From Verrucomicrobiota bacterium (GTDB taxonomy: Bacteria; Verrucomicrobiota; Verrucomicrobiia; Limisphaerales; UBA1319), in NCBI GenBank assembly GCA_022709905.1, contig JAKLHY010000026.1:27808-91807 (forward strand): 64,000 nucleotides of DNA. Direction: 5' to 3'. Below, in pieces: positions 1-9,004 of the stretch. Position 1 is the stretch's first letter, and the number at the start of each line of letters is the position of its first letter. Below the pieces are notes generated by a model. It did no database searches. It was not told the origin of the DNA and saw only the letters and a program-made list of their open reading frames with translations. Made by a program: the position numbers and the translations under genes.

Positions 1-538
1 ACGCGAACTTTCGGATGATCCCCAATCCCCGGGCTCGATCCACATCAGACCGTCGGCCGGGTCCATGGCCGAGAAACACCAATCCAAGGTTCGCCGAATC
101 CGCGGCCATTCGGCGCGAATAAAATCGAGATCGCCTGTGGCGCGATAGTAGTCTCCGTACGCGAAGAGATAATACACCGGCCCATCGCTGTGAAGATAGG
201 CATAGAGGAACTCCTGAAAATAGTTTTTCCAGTAAGGAAGGCTTTGGACGATTTCATGGACGGTCTTGCCGTCGTCCCTCTGAAACCCAACCTTCGAAAC
301 CCTCGGCCAGGCTTCCCCAGACACCGGCTTGTTCGCCCAGGGCTTCGACGTGATGATCGGGACGAGCCGGGCCTTCGAGAACCCACGGGCCGCGAGGCAG
401 TGGACCCCGAATAACGGTCGACTCAAACCGATTGCTTGCCGCTGTCAAAAACTGCGGGATCAAACTGATCATGGCCAACGCCAGCATAAAGACGATGGCA
501 CATCGGGCGCGTGGATGACACGGGCGTCTCGTTTTCAT
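1..538 (-). pseudogene. Six-hairpin glycosidase, internally deleted and frameshifted, runs off window start
   Basis: The first about 85 codons (start at 538, AGGAGG directly before the ATG) give a signal peptide (hydrophobic run FMLALAMISLIPQF) and then the N-terminal segment typical of secreted six-hairpin (amylo-1,6-glucosidase-like) glycosidases, ending in GFEGWV. That frame stops at 254. From about position 286 down to 1 the +1 frame continues with the catalytic (alpha/alpha)6 region: FQRDDGKTVHEIVQ, then YAYLHSDGPVYYL and GDYYRATGDLDFI. In this family several hundred residues of beta-domain normally separate the two parts, so I infer one internal deletion with a frameshift near 277-290, or an assembly error. 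The gene lies 19 bp after the OppF-type gene on the same strand. The C-terminus is outside the window. Confidence 0.6.
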
Positions 539-557
539 CCTCCTGTCTCGATCCAAA

Positions 558-1610
558 TCACCCATGGAGAGAGCCGGGGGCTGGATTAGTTTGGGGAGGT
601 TCATCTGGCCTGAGGCTGCTTTCGAGAGGCAGATGGCAGGCGCACCAATGGTTCGGATCGAGTTCGCGCAGGAGCGGAGTCTCGGTGCGGCAGCGATCTT
701 CGGCCCGAGGACAGCGGGGGTGAAAAGGACAACCGGTGGGTGGATGAATGGGGGAGGGAATCTCGCCGGGCAAAAGGATGCGCTGACGGCGCGAGGCCGG
801 ATCGAGGGTGGGCAAGGCGGAGATCAGGGCTTGCGTATAAGGATGCCGGGGAGCATGGAGGATTTTGCGGGCATCCGACAACTCCATGATGCGTCCGAGA
901 TACATGACGGCGATGCGGCGGCTGAGATGTTCGACGACCGCCAGATCGTGAGCGATGAACAGGTAGGCGATGCCGTGTTCGGTCTGAAGATCGGCCAGCA
1001 GGTTGATGATCTGGGCCTGGACCGAGACATCGAGGGCGCTGATCGGTTCATCGCAGATCAGCAATTTGGGATGGACAGCCAGCGCTCGGGCGATGCCGAT
1101 GCGCTGTCGCTGGCCGCCGCTGAACTCGTGGGGATATCGGTTTTGGCAGTCGGCATCCAGACCCACCGCGAGGAGCAATTCCCGAATCCGCCGCTGGCGC
1201 GCAGCCGATTGCCTCGCCAGCCGGTGGATATCCAGGGCCTCCCCAATGATTTGGGCCACCGTCATGCGCGGATTTAAGGATCCATAGGGATCCTGAAAGA
1301 TCATTTGGAGATGCCGTCGATAGGGCCGCATTCCGGACGCGCCGAGCGAGGTGATGTCATCCCCGGAAAACCGGATGACGCCGGAGGTGGCGTCCACCAG
1401 TCGCGCGATCGCGCGTCCCAGGGTGGATTTTCCGCAGCCGCTTTCGCCGACCAAACCGAGGGTCTCACCCGCCTGAAGGGACAAGCTCACGCCATCGACG
1501 GCATGGACATAGGCTTGATGTTTGGTGAAGAGGCCCTTTCGGACGGGAAAGTGGACCTTCAGGTCCTGGACTTCGAGCAAGGGCGAAGGAATGGAAGGCG
1601 CTGTTTTCAT
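558..1610 (-). CDS. Oligopeptide/dipeptide ABC transporter ATP-binding protein (OppF/DppF type)
   Basis: A 350-aa cytoplasmic ATPase that would power a peptide-type importer. Visible motifs are Walker A GESGCGKS, Q-loop QMIFQDP, signature SGGQRQRIGIARAL, Walker B LLICDEPISALD and the switch His in FIAHDL. It ends with the oligo-HPY extension (HPYTQALISALPTLDP) and the Cys-rich tail CPFHPRCPRAEDRC that marks OppF/DppF subunits. The open frame extends to 1727, but the ATG at 1610 overlaps the TGA of the upstream OppD-type gene by four bases (ATGA), which fixes this start. No permease or solute-binding gene lies in the window, so the substrate is open. A glycosidase remnant follows at 538, and such ATPases can also serve oligosaccharide importers. 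Confidence 0.93.
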   Translation of the reverse strand: MKTAPSIPSPLLEVQDLKVHFPVRKGLFTKHQAYVHAVDGVSLSLQAGETLGLVGESGCGKSTLGRAIARLVDATSGVIRFSGDDITSLGASGMRPYRRHLQMIFQDPYGSLNPRMTVAQIIGEALDIHRLARQSAARQRRIRELLLAVGLDADCQNRYPHEFSGGQRQRIGIARALAVHPKLLICDEPISALDVSVQAQIINLLADLQTEHGIAYLFIAHDLAVVEHLSRRIAVMYLGRIMELSDARKILHAPRHPYTQALISALPTLDPASRRQRILLPGEIPSPIHPPTGCPFHPRCPRAEDRCRTETPLLRELDPNHWCACHLPLESSLRPDEPPQTNPAPGSLHG

Positions 1611-2572
1611 CCCGCAGTTTTCCAGAAGGGACAACGCACCCAGCGACCGGGCTGGACCTCGACGAGATCCGGGCAGGCTTGGGAACAGGAAAGCTGGATC
1701 CGGGCGCATCGGGGATGGAATCTGCAACCGGAAGGCAGCGCGGAGAGGCGAGGGACATGACCGGGGATGGCTCGCAATCGGCCCCCGGTTTTTCCGGGCT
1801 GCGGAATGGAGTGGATCAACGACTGGGTGTAAGGATGCAGCGGTTGCCGCAGCAAGTCCGCGGCGGGCGCGGTCTCGACAATTTGGCCGGCATACATCAC
1901 CGCGACGCGGTCAGCCAGATCCTGAACGATCCCCAGGTTATGGGTGATCAGCAGGACGCTCATGTTGAGCTCGCGTTTCAGCCGGCTTAAGAGATCCAGG
2001 ATTTGCGCCTGGATGGTGACATCCAGGGCCGTGGTGGGCTCATCGGCCACCAGGAGCCGCGGTTGCGCCGCCAGGGCCATGGCGATCATGATCCTCTGTT
2101 GCATGCCGCCGGACAGCTCATGGGGAAAATCGCGTTGTCGATCTTCCGGGGCCGGGATACCCACTTGTCGAACCAAATGAATCACTTCCTCCGTCGTGGC
2201 GGACTGGGGACGATGCAGGCGCAGCGCTTCCAGGATCTGATGGCCGACTCGCATGACGGGATTGAGCGCCGCGCCAGGTTCCTGAAAGACGTAAGCCACC
2301 ACTGCGCCTCGGATGCGCCGCAGATCAGCGGCGTCCATGGCCAATACATTGCGTCCGTCGATCCGGATTTCGCCATCGGCAATCCTTGAGGGAGGCGATG
2401 GCAGGAGGCGCGCGATCGAAAGGGCGGTGACGCTCTTGCCACAACCGCTTTCTCCCACCAGCGCAAGCCCTTCTCCGGATTCGATGGACAGGGAGACACC
2501 GGAAACCGCCCGAACCGGCCCCTGGTCCGTATCAAACTCAACGCTCAGGTTTTGGATTTCGAGAAGAGACAC
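1607..2572 (-). CDS. Oligopeptide/dipeptide ABC transporter ATP-binding protein (OppD/DppD type)
   Basis: This 321-aa ATPase would be the partner of the OppF-type subunit encoded next. Motifs: Walker A GESGCGKS, YVFQEPGAALNP around the Q-loop, signature LSGGMQQRIMIAMAL, Walker B LLVADEPTTALD, H-loop ITHNLG. The C-terminal HPYTQSLIHSIP and the Cys pattern SGCRFHPRCARIQLSC are the oligo-HPY domain. The open frame reaches 2686, but homology begins at SLLEIQNLSVEFDT, so a GTG start at 2572 is preferred; the extra upstream residues (WWWWRF) look non-coding and overlap the NUDIX gene. It is co-directional with NUDIX (28-bp gap) and overlaps the next gene by 4 bp. Confidence 0.9.
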   Translation of the reverse strand: MSLLEIQNLSVEFDTDQGPVRAVSGVSLSIESGEGLALVGESGCGKSVTALSIARLLPSPPSRIADGEIRIDGRNVLAMDAADLRRIRGAVVAYVFQEPGAALNPVMRVGHQILEALRLHRPQSATTEEVIHLVRQVGIPAPEDRQRDFPHELSGGMQQRIMIAMALAAQPRLLVADEPTTALDVTIQAQILDLLSRLKRELNMSVLLITHNLGIVQDLADRVAVMYAGQIVETAPAADLLRQPLHPYTQSLIHSIPQPGKTGGRLRAIPGHVPRLSALPSGCRFHPRCARIQLSCSQACPDLVEVQPGRWVRCPFWKTAG

Positions 2573-2600
2573 GGCGGGGTGGATCCCGGCTGGGCGGGGC

Positions 2601-3158
2601 TCACGGTGTGGAACCGGAGCGACGCGACAGCTCAAAAAAATAAAGCGCCACCACCACCAGGGAATGCTTGATGCGCCCGGCGGCAACGAGGCGCGGGATA
2701 TCGGCGACCGGGACGAGCCGGGTCACAAGATCTTCGCCCTGGTCCCATTCCACGGCGTGCGCGACCTGGCAGTCCTCGACCTGCACCGTATAACACGTGT
2801 TGCTCATGATGGCCGGGTTGGGGTAAATATCGCCGAGGATCCTGGGACGAAGCCCCACATACCCCGTCTCTTCGCGCAGTTCGCGCAAACCGGCCTCCAC
2901 CGGTGAAGCATCGTGGGGATCCATCATGCCGCCGGGGATTTCCAATTCCACAGTGTTGGTCCCATGGCGATACTGCTCGATCATCACCAACTGCCGATCC
3001 GTCGTCAGGGCGATGACATTGACCCAGTTGACACCCTCGAGCACCAGAAAATCATGCGGTTGGCCGGTGCGCGGCGACAGCTTCTGATCCGAGCGCAGCC
3101 GGAAAATCCGGTGGTCAGCCACGAAGCGCGAGCTGAGGACAGGCCAGGGTTTGATCAT
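2601..3158 (-). CDS. NUDIX hydrolase (ADP-ribose pyrophosphatase-like)
   Basis: A 185-aa soluble protein likely to hydrolyse ADP-ribose or a related nucleoside diphosphate derivative. The Nudix box is readable as GGMMDPHDASPVEAGLRELR followed by EETGY. Compared with the canonical G-x5-E-x7-REUxEExGU it has D for the first Glu and one extra residue, while the catalytic REL-x-EE part is intact. The upstream beta strands (KPWPVLSS, HDFLVLEG, VNVIALT, VMIEQYRHG) match ADP-ribose pyrophosphatases. An in-frame ATG at 3185 exists, but the ATG at 3158 has a GGGGAA about 12 bases upstream and fits the family start (MIKPWPV). It is first in a co-directional run with oppD/oppF. Confidence 0.88.
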   Translation of the reverse strand: MIKPWPVLSSRFVADHRIFRLRSDQKLSPRTGQPHDFLVLEGVNWVNVIALTTDRQLVMIEQYRHGTNTVELEIPGGMMDPHDASPVEAGLRELREETGYVGLRPRILGDIYPNPAIMSNTCYTVQVEDCQVAHAVEWDQGEDLVTRLVPVADIPRLVAAGRIKHSLVVVALYFFELSRRSGSTP

Positions 3159-3242
3159 GATGGCGGGCCGTTCCCCACGAGGCATCGCAAAACACGCCGC
3201 GATGCCCCGTGTAAAAACGGATCAGTCGCAGGGAATCCCGGA

Positions 3243-3899
3243 CTAATTGACCGAACTGGCTGGGACAATCTTGATCGATTCCACCCCGACGCGGGTAGTG
3301 GGTTTGGTGACTTCGTCTCGATTCATCGGATTTATCGTGGTGGGTGTTTCGCCAATTTTGCCCAGGACGTCGTCGCCCTTGATCAATCGCCCGAAGGCGG
3401 TGTAGCTGTTATCCAGGAACTTGGCGTCGGCGAGGCAGATGAAGAACTGGCTGCCGGCGGAGTTGGGATCGGAGGAACGCGCCATGGAGATGACCCCGCG
3501 GACATGGGGGCGTTTGTTGAACTCGGCGTCAATGGTATAGCCCGGTCCGCCGGTGCCGTATTGATCTTCAGCGGCGGGATCTTTGGTCAGCGGATCGCCG
3601 CCCTGGATCATGAATCCCTTGAAGATGCGGTGAAAGGCGGTGCCATCGTAGAATCCCTTTCGGGCCAGCTTTTTAAAGTTATCCACCGTCTTGGGGGCCA
3701 CGTCCGGCCAGAATTCAATCACCATCTCACCGGCGGACGTTTTGATGACGGCGACTTCGTTGATGTTAGTGGCAACGGTCGTTGCGGGAACAGTATTCGA
3801 GCTCACAGGCGCACTTTCTTCAGTCGTTGGTTTTTTGTTGCAGGCCGTCCCGATTCCGACCAGGAGGCCCAGACCACAGGCAAACAGGAACATTTTCAT
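3243..3899 (-). CDS. Cyclophilin-type peptidyl-prolyl cis-trans isomerase, probable lipoprotein
   Basis: The 218-aa product catalyses prolyl isomerisation outside the cytoplasm. The N-terminus MKMFLFACGLGLLVGIGTAC looks like a lipoprotein signal peptide, although the lipobox (GTAC) is imperfect. A Ser/Thr/Pro-rich linker of about 40 residues follows, then a complete cyclophilin domain: FWPDVAPKTVDNFKKL, GTAFHRIFKGFMIQGGDP (the FHRxxxxFMxQGGD signature with catalytic Arg), GVISMAR, SQFFICLADAKFLD and YTAFGRLIKG. The frame is open to 3935, but the start at 3899 places the signal peptide correctly. It is divergent from glnS across a 264-bp region. Confidence 0.93.
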   Translation of the reverse strand: MKMFLFACGLGLLVGIGTACNKKPTTEESAPVSSNTVPATTVATNINEVAVIKTSAGEMVIEFWPDVAPKTVDNFKKLARKGFYDGTAFHRIFKGFMIQGGDPLTKDPAAEDQYGTGGPGYTIDAEFNKRPHVRGVISMARSSDPNSAGSQFFICLADAKFLDNSYTAFGRLIKGDDVLGKIGETPTTINPMNRDEVTKPTTRVGVESIKIVPASSVN

Positions 3900-3972
3900 C
3901 TTGCAACGATTACCGTAGTTGGGCGGATCGCGCAAGGGAAGGTTACTGAACCGCCCATTGGGACCGTGAACC

Positions 3973-4039
3973 TCGGAGGGACGAGTTCTGCGAGTTCTCC
4001 TGGTTCGACATGAGGGCTTCGTATAACTCGGCCCTCCGA
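3973..4039. repeat. 67-bp imperfect inverted repeat in a divergent promoter region
   Basis: TCGGAGGGACGAGTT at 3973-3987 is the reverse complement of 4025-4039 with one mismatch in 15, separated by 37 bases. It sits between two divergently transcribed genes (ppiase to the left, glnS to the right), so a terminator role is unlikely. A dispersed palindromic repeat, or a hairpin in a 5' leader, are the better readings. The rest of 3900-4163 has no open gene; a TTGACA hexamer at 4103-4108 could belong to a glnS promoter, but no good -10 follows it. Confidence 0.6.
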
Positions 4040-4163
4040 AAGGAGCGTCTCATAGAAGGTATCTGCCGTGCCGATTTGGGGCGGCTGGCTGCAATTTAAC
4101 GTTTGACAGTCAAGGCCGGCATCGAAAAGTTAGGGGACATTTTTTGAGGGAAAGCGAACCAGC

Positions 4164-5972
4164 ATGGAACCAAGCCATCATATTGAACCGGACGCGGAAG
4201 CGCCATTGGATTTCATCCGTCAGATTGTCGCCGAAGACGTGCAGTCTCAGAAACATGGAGGGCGGGTGATCACCCGGTTTCCACCCGAGCCCAACGGCTA
4301 TCTCCACATTGGGCATGCCAAATCGATCTGCCTGAACTTCGGGATTGCCCGGGATTTCAACGGCGTGTGCAATTTGCGGATGGACGACACCAATCCCACC
4401 AAGGAAGACGTGGAATACGTCGACTCGATTACGGCGGACGTCCAGTGGTTGATTCAGGGATGGGCGGATCAGGTTCTGGCGTTCAAAAGGGCCGGGGACC
4501 CGACGGGCACCGGGGTTTTACTGAACCAGGCCGACGGGCAAAAGCTGGAGCCGTTCTATGCCTCGGATTACTTTCCCCAGATCTATGAATTTGCGCTGGA
4601 GCTGATCCGCAAAGGCAGGGCCTACGTATGCGATTTGTCTCCGGAGGACACCGACGCTTACCGCGGATCGCCGGATCGTCCCGGTCGGGAGAGTCCCTTC
4701 AGGAATCGGTCGATCGAGGAAAACCTCGATTTATTTCAACGGATGAAGGCCGGAGAGTTTCCGGATGGCGCCCGCACGTTGCGGGCCAAGATCGAGATGG
4801 GCTCGCCAAACATTTGGTTGCGGGACCCGGTGCTTTACCGGATCCGGCATGCCGATCATCACCATACCGGCAGCCAATGGTGCATCTATCCAATGTATGA
4901 TTTTGCCCATTGCCTGAGTGACTACCTGGAAGGCGTCACCCATTCCATTTGCACCCTGGAATTCGAGGTGCATCGTCCGCTATACGACTGGATATTAGAG
5001 GCTTTGGAACTGCCACGGGCGCTGCCGCACCAACATGAATTTGCCCGTTTGAACCTTGCCTACACCGTCATGAGCAAGCGCAAGCTGCTTCAGCTCGTGA
5101 ATGAAGGACGAGTGGTAGGATGGAACGATCCGCGCATGCCCACCCTCTCGGGTATGCGCAGGCGGGGATATCCTGCGGCGGCCATTCGCGCCTTTTGCGA
5201 AAAAGTCGGCGTGGCCAAGCGCGAAAACATTATTGATATGGCCCTGCTCGAGTTTTGTGTGCGGGAAGAACTGAATCGGACTTCAAGGCGAATGATGGGT
5301 GTGCTCAAGCCCTTGAAAGTCATCCTTTTAAACTATCCTGAGGACCAAGTCGAGCCCCTCGAGGCCGTCAATAATCCGGAAGATCCCGCAGCCGGCATCC
5401 GCCAGGTGCCTTTCTCGAGGGAGATTTTCATCGAGCAGGACGATTTTCGGGAGATTCCGCCCCCGAAGTATTTCCGGCTGACCCCAGGCGGCGAGGTTCG
5501 TCTGCGATACGCATACATCATCAAATGCGTCGAGGTCATCAAGAACGCGCAGGGCGAAGTCACCGAGCTCCATTGCACAGCCGATCTGGATTCCAAGAGC
5601 GGAGGGGCCACATCGAATCGCAAAGTCAAGGGCACGATCCACTGGGTGTCGGCGCCGCATGCCGTTCGGGCCGAAGTCAGGCTTTATGACCGGCTCTTTA
5701 CTGTTGAACAGCCCGATGCGGATGCCGAAGGACGTGATTTTAAGTCCTTCCTCAATCCTCAATCGCTGGAAACCTTGCGGGACTGCCGACTCGAACCCGC
5801 ACTGGAAAAGGCGGCTCCAGGGGAGGGTTACCAATTCGAGCGACTAGGTTATTTCCATGTCGATCCAATCGACTCCCAGCCTGGGCGGCCGGTCTTCAAT
5901 CGCACCGTTACCCTTCGAGATTCCTGGGCAAAAATCGATCAGCCCTCAAGTCGCGGGCCCTCTCGCCGATAA
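4164..5972 (+). CDS. glnS: Glutaminyl-tRNA synthetase
   Basis: A 602-aa class I aminoacyl-tRNA synthetase that charges tRNA-Gln in the cytoplasm. It has the GlnRS/GluRS catalytic core with the signature RFPPEPNGYLHIGHAKSICL (HIGH motif H48-H51), the KMSKS-type loop VMSKRKL (M303-S304-K305), and GlnRS-specific stretches such as LRMDDTNPTKE and TLEFEVHRPLYDW. The C-terminal anticodon-binding beta-barrels (REIFIEQDDF, then FNRTVTLRDSW near the end) are complete and the length is normal for bacterial GlnRS. Presence of GlnRS implies direct glutaminylation rather than, or in addition to, the amidotransferase route. It is transcribed alone; the next gene begins 92 bp downstream. Confidence 0.97.
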   Translation: MEPSHHIEPDAEAPLDFIRQIVAEDVQSQKHGGRVITRFPPEPNGYLHIGHAKSICLNFGIARDFNGVCNLRMDDTNPTKEDVEYVDSITADVQWLIQGWADQVLAFKRAGDPTGTGVLLNQADGQKLEPFYASDYFPQIYEFALELIRKGRAYVCDLSPEDTDAYRGSPDRPGRESPFRNRSIEENLDLFQRMKAGEFPDGARTLRAKIEMGSPNIWLRDPVLYRIRHADHHHTGSQWCIYPMYDFAHCLSDYLEGVTHSICTLEFEVHRPLYDWILEALELPRALPHQHEFARLNLAYTVMSKRKLLQLVNEGRVVGWNDPRMPTLSGMRRRGYPAAAIRAFCEKVGVAKRENIIDMALLEFCVREELNRTSRRMMGVLKPLKVILLNYPEDQVEPLEAVNNPEDPAAGIRQVPFSREIFIEQDDFREIPPPKYFRLTPGGEVRLRYAYIIKCVEVIKNAQGEVTELHCTADLDSKSGGATSNRKVKGTIHWVSAPHAVRAEVRLYDRLFTVEQPDADAEGRDFKSFLNPQSLETLRDCRLEPALEKAAPGEGYQFERLGYFHVDPIDSQPGRPVFNRTVTLRDSWAKIDQPSSRGPSRR

Positions 5973-6064
5973 ACAAGTAACTGGGCCGATCTCCGCCTCG
6001 ATGAGACGGAGTCAGGATTGCATTTTGTCATCGGGCCTGAGTCGGCCTGGCAGGGAATGGAAGG

Positions 6065-8956
6065 ATGAGAGACCGTGTCATGTCTCTCCACAACAAGACG
6101 TTATCCGTGAGCTTGGTCATTTTTTATCGGACGACAAGCGCCAGTCGTGTGGATGAGGTTCGTGCGGCATTAGCTGAACGAAGCTCCGAGACCATTCGAC
6201 CTTTGCTGACCTCGACCGATCTTAAGAACCTGCCGGGAATCGGAGAGGTGGATCTCGTCCTGTTGGATATCGAGATAGGAGAAGAGGAGATAGGCCGATT
6301 GCTGTCCGAGATTCGATCATTGGCTGCGGATCCTCTGATCTTGGCTCTGGCAAACCCACTCTCCGCAGGGATACCGCCGGGACTTCTGGAATCGGGGATA
6401 GGAGACTTTATGAGTCGGGACCAGCTCTGGCGGCTGGGGCCGCTCATGAGGCGATTGGAACGTCTGAAGCGCAGTAAAGAGGAGCACATGGCGGTTGCGG
6501 CTCGGGTGCGCCGGGGAGAGGCGCTTTATCGAAACCTGATCCAAACAACGCCGCACTTGATCTTTATGATGGATCCGCAAGGCCGGTACCAATACGTGAA
6601 TGAGACGGCTGCGCGGATTTTTGGCCTGCCTCAGGAGGATCTGATCGGAAAAAGCCAGGAGGAGTTGTTTGCGCCGGAACGCGCGCGGCGCAACCGGGAG
6701 GCCCTTGCCCTGGTTTTTCAGGGTCAACTCGTGCCCGAGATGGATGAGTGGTACGAGTTTCCGACAGGCCGGCGGTGCTTGGCCACCCGTCTGATCCCGT
6801 TGCAGGATGAAAAAGGCGCGATCCGGTCGGTCTTGGGTATCGGCCAGGACATGACCGAGCGGATGCAGGCCTTGGATCGCCTTCAACTCGATCAACAACG
6901 CCTGGAGGTCATGCTGCAACTGACCCAGATGGAGGCCGGTTCTTTGCGGGAAATCACCGATTTTGCCCTGAATGCCGCCGTGCGCCTGACCCGCAGCCGC
7001 ATTGGGTATCTGGCCTTTCTGAACGAGGACGAAACTGTTCTCACGATGCATGCCTGGTCAAAGGAAGCCATGGCCGAGTGCCAGGTTGCCAATGTTCCGT
7101 TTCAGTACCCTGTGGAAAAGACCGGTCTCTGGGGGGAAGCCGTGCGCCAGCGGCGTCCTGTCATTACCAATGATTACTCGGAAGCCAATCCCTTGAAGAA
7201 GGGGCTTCCCCTCGGCCATGTTGCCCTCCATCGGCATATGAATGTGCCGGTATTTGAACGGGACCGGCTGGTGGCTGTGGCCGGAGTGGGTAACAAGGCG
7301 GAACCCTATGACGACACCGATGTTCAACAAATTACGTTGCTTATGTCGGGGATGTGGCAGCTTCTTCGACACCGCCGCGTGGCCGACGAACGGAGAAAAG
7401 CCGTTGACGCCCTGCTTGAAAGCGAGGAGCGATTTAGACTCCTGATCCAGCATTCCCAGGACATGATCACCGTCCTCGACGAGGAAGGCCGGCTGAAATA
7501 CCAGAGTCCCACGATCGCACAATCCCTCGGATACGAGGCCAGTGCGATCACGGGGAAATACGTTTTTTCAGTTATCCACCCGGACGATCGAAGGCATGTC
7601 GAGGCGATGTTCACCGCGATCAAACAGGGCAAACACATTGGCACACCCGTGGAATATCGGGGGCGACACGCCAATGGCTCCTGGGTATGGCTGGAATCCA
7701 TCGCTTCCAACCAGATCGCGCACACCCGGATGGGCGGTATCATTGTCAACACCCGGGATTGTTCGGAACGTCGAAAGGCCCAGGAAACCAAGATCCAACT
7801 CGAAGCCCAGTTGCGCCAAGCGCAGAAACTCGAGGCTATTGGCACCTTGGCCGGGGGCATCGCCCATGATTTCAACAACATCCTCGGGGCGGTGATGGGC
7901 TATGCCAGCCTCGCACGGGAAGACCTTTCCATCGAGACTGAAGGCCACCAATGCCTCAGCGAAATCCTCAAGGCCGGTCAGCGGGCCAAGGACTTGATTC
8001 AACAAATCCTCACCTTCAGCCGCCAACAGGAGCAGAGCTTCAGTCCATTCAAGATTCAGCCGGTCATTCAGGAAGCCGCCAAATTGCTTCGGGCCTCGAT
8101 CCCCAGCACGATCGAGATGCGACTCGATCTTCAGGCGGACAAGGCTCTTGTTTTTGGCGATCCTTCCCAAATACACCAAGTCCTGCTCAACCTGGCCACC
8201 AATGCCGCTCAGGCCATGAGAGACCAGGCCGGAATCCTGTCTGTGTCTCTGACCACCGAATTTATCGATGCAGACACCGCCCGTCGGTTTCCAGATCTCA
8301 AAGAAGGCCCCTATTTGCGGCTGGCGGTCAGCGATACCGGCATCGGCATGGAACCCGCCGTTCAGGAAAGAATCTTTGATCCCTTCTTCACCACCAAACC
8401 CAAGGGCGAAGGCACCGGCCTCGGGCTGGCCTTGGTGCACGGGATTGTCAAGAGCCATCAGGGCGCCATCCAATTGTCAAGTGTCGTCGGCGTCGGCACC
8501 ACGTTTACGCTCTTCTTTCCCGTCTATCGCAAAAATACCATCCTCGAGCCCCCCGATTCCCCCCAGATTGTTCGCGGCTCCGGCCAGCACGTGCTCGTCA
8601 TCGACGATGAGGCTTCCCTGGTTTTGATGGGACGCAAAATGCTCCTGCGGCTTGGATACCGCGTCACGTCATGCACCAGCAGCATCGAGGCCCTGGACTT
8701 GTTTCGTACTCGGCCCCAATCCTTTGACCTGATCATTACCGACCAAACCATGCCCCGGTTGACCGGGTGCGAGCTCATCGGAAAAATCCGGGAAATCGAG
8801 CCTCATACACCCGTGGTGTTGATGACAGGATTTCATGCGGGTGTGACTTCCGAGAAACTCGCCGCATTGGGGATCCATCATCTGATGATGAAGCCGTACA
8901 CCATGGAAACCCTGGCCCGCATGACACACCAGGCATTGGAATCCATCCAGAAGTGA
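6065..8956 (+). CDS. Hybrid sensor histidine kinase (REC-like/PAS/GAF/PAS/HisKA/HATPase/REC)
   Basis: A 963-aa soluble kinase with no membrane segment. Order, by residue: a receiver-like domain at about 12-135 (VDLVLLDIEIG); PAS about 150-270 (HLIFMMDPQGRYQYVNETA); GAF about 285-435; second PAS about 455-575 (DMITVLDEEGRLKYQSP); HisKA with phospho-acceptor H601 in AHDFNN; HATPase with NLATNAAQAM, DTGIGM and GEGTGLGLALVHG; and a C-terminal receiver about 840-960 with phospho-acceptor D893 (ITDQTMP) and conserved K943 (MMKPY). Such layouts relay phosphate internally and then to a separate Hpt protein or regulator, none of which is encoded nearby. The start at 6065 has GGAAGG just upstream; ATG 6083 is an alternative. 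The stimulus is unknown. Confidence 0.94.
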   Translation: MRDRVMSLHNKTLSVSLVIFYRTTSASRVDEVRAALAERSSETIRPLLTSTDLKNLPGIGEVDLVLLDIEIGEEEIGRLLSEIRSLAADPLILALANPLSAGIPPGLLESGIGDFMSRDQLWRLGPLMRRLERLKRSKEEHMAVAARVRRGEALYRNLIQTTPHLIFMMDPQGRYQYVNETAARIFGLPQEDLIGKSQEELFAPERARRNREALALVFQGQLVPEMDEWYEFPTGRRCLATRLIPLQDEKGAIRSVLGIGQDMTERMQALDRLQLDQQRLEVMLQLTQMEAGSLREITDFALNAAVRLTRSRIGYLAFLNEDETVLTMHAWSKEAMAECQVANVPFQYPVEKTGLWGEAVRQRRPVITNDYSEANPLKKGLPLGHVALHRHMNVPVFERDRLVAVAGVGNKAEPYDDTDVQQITLLMSGMWQLLRHRRVADERRKAVDALLESEERFRLLIQHSQDMITVLDEEGRLKYQSPTIAQSLGYEASAITGKYVFSVIHPDDRRHVEAMFTAIKQGKHIGTPVEYRGRHANGSWVWLESIASNQIAHTRMGGIIVNTRDCSERRKAQETKIQLEAQLRQAQKLEAIGTLAGGIAHDFNNILGAVMGYASLAREDLSIETEGHQCLSEILKAGQRAKDLIQQILTFSRQQEQSFSPFKIQPVIQEAAKLLRASIPSTIEMRLDLQADKALVFGDPSQIHQVLLNLATNAAQAMRDQAGILSVSLTTEFIDADTARRFPDLKEGPYLRLAVSDTGIGMEPAVQERIFDPFFTTKPKGEGTGLGLALVHGIVKSHQGAIQLSSVVGVGTTFTLFFPVYRKNTILEPPDSPQIVRGSGQHVLVIDDEASLVLMGRKMLLRLGYRVTSCTSSIEALDLFRTRPQSFDLIITDQTMPRLTGCELIGKIREIEPHTPVVLMTGFHAGVTSEKLAALGIHHLMMKPYTMETLARMTHQALESIQK

Positions 8957-9004
8957 CGCGGGTTTTTGACCGGAGCGCCCTCTCCGAAAATGCCCCCCTG
9001 CCTT

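Noticed and set aside
3833..3850. TTGTTGCAGG resembling half of the shared palindrome
   Set aside because: It lies within the cyclophilin lipoprotein gene (codons for ACNKK) and lacks the second arm, so it is coincidence.
5990..6010. CTCCGCCTC-GAT-GAGACGGAG hairpin after glnS
   Set aside because: It has a mismatch and no U-tract, and lies only 55 bp before the sensor kinase start; too weak to call a terminator.
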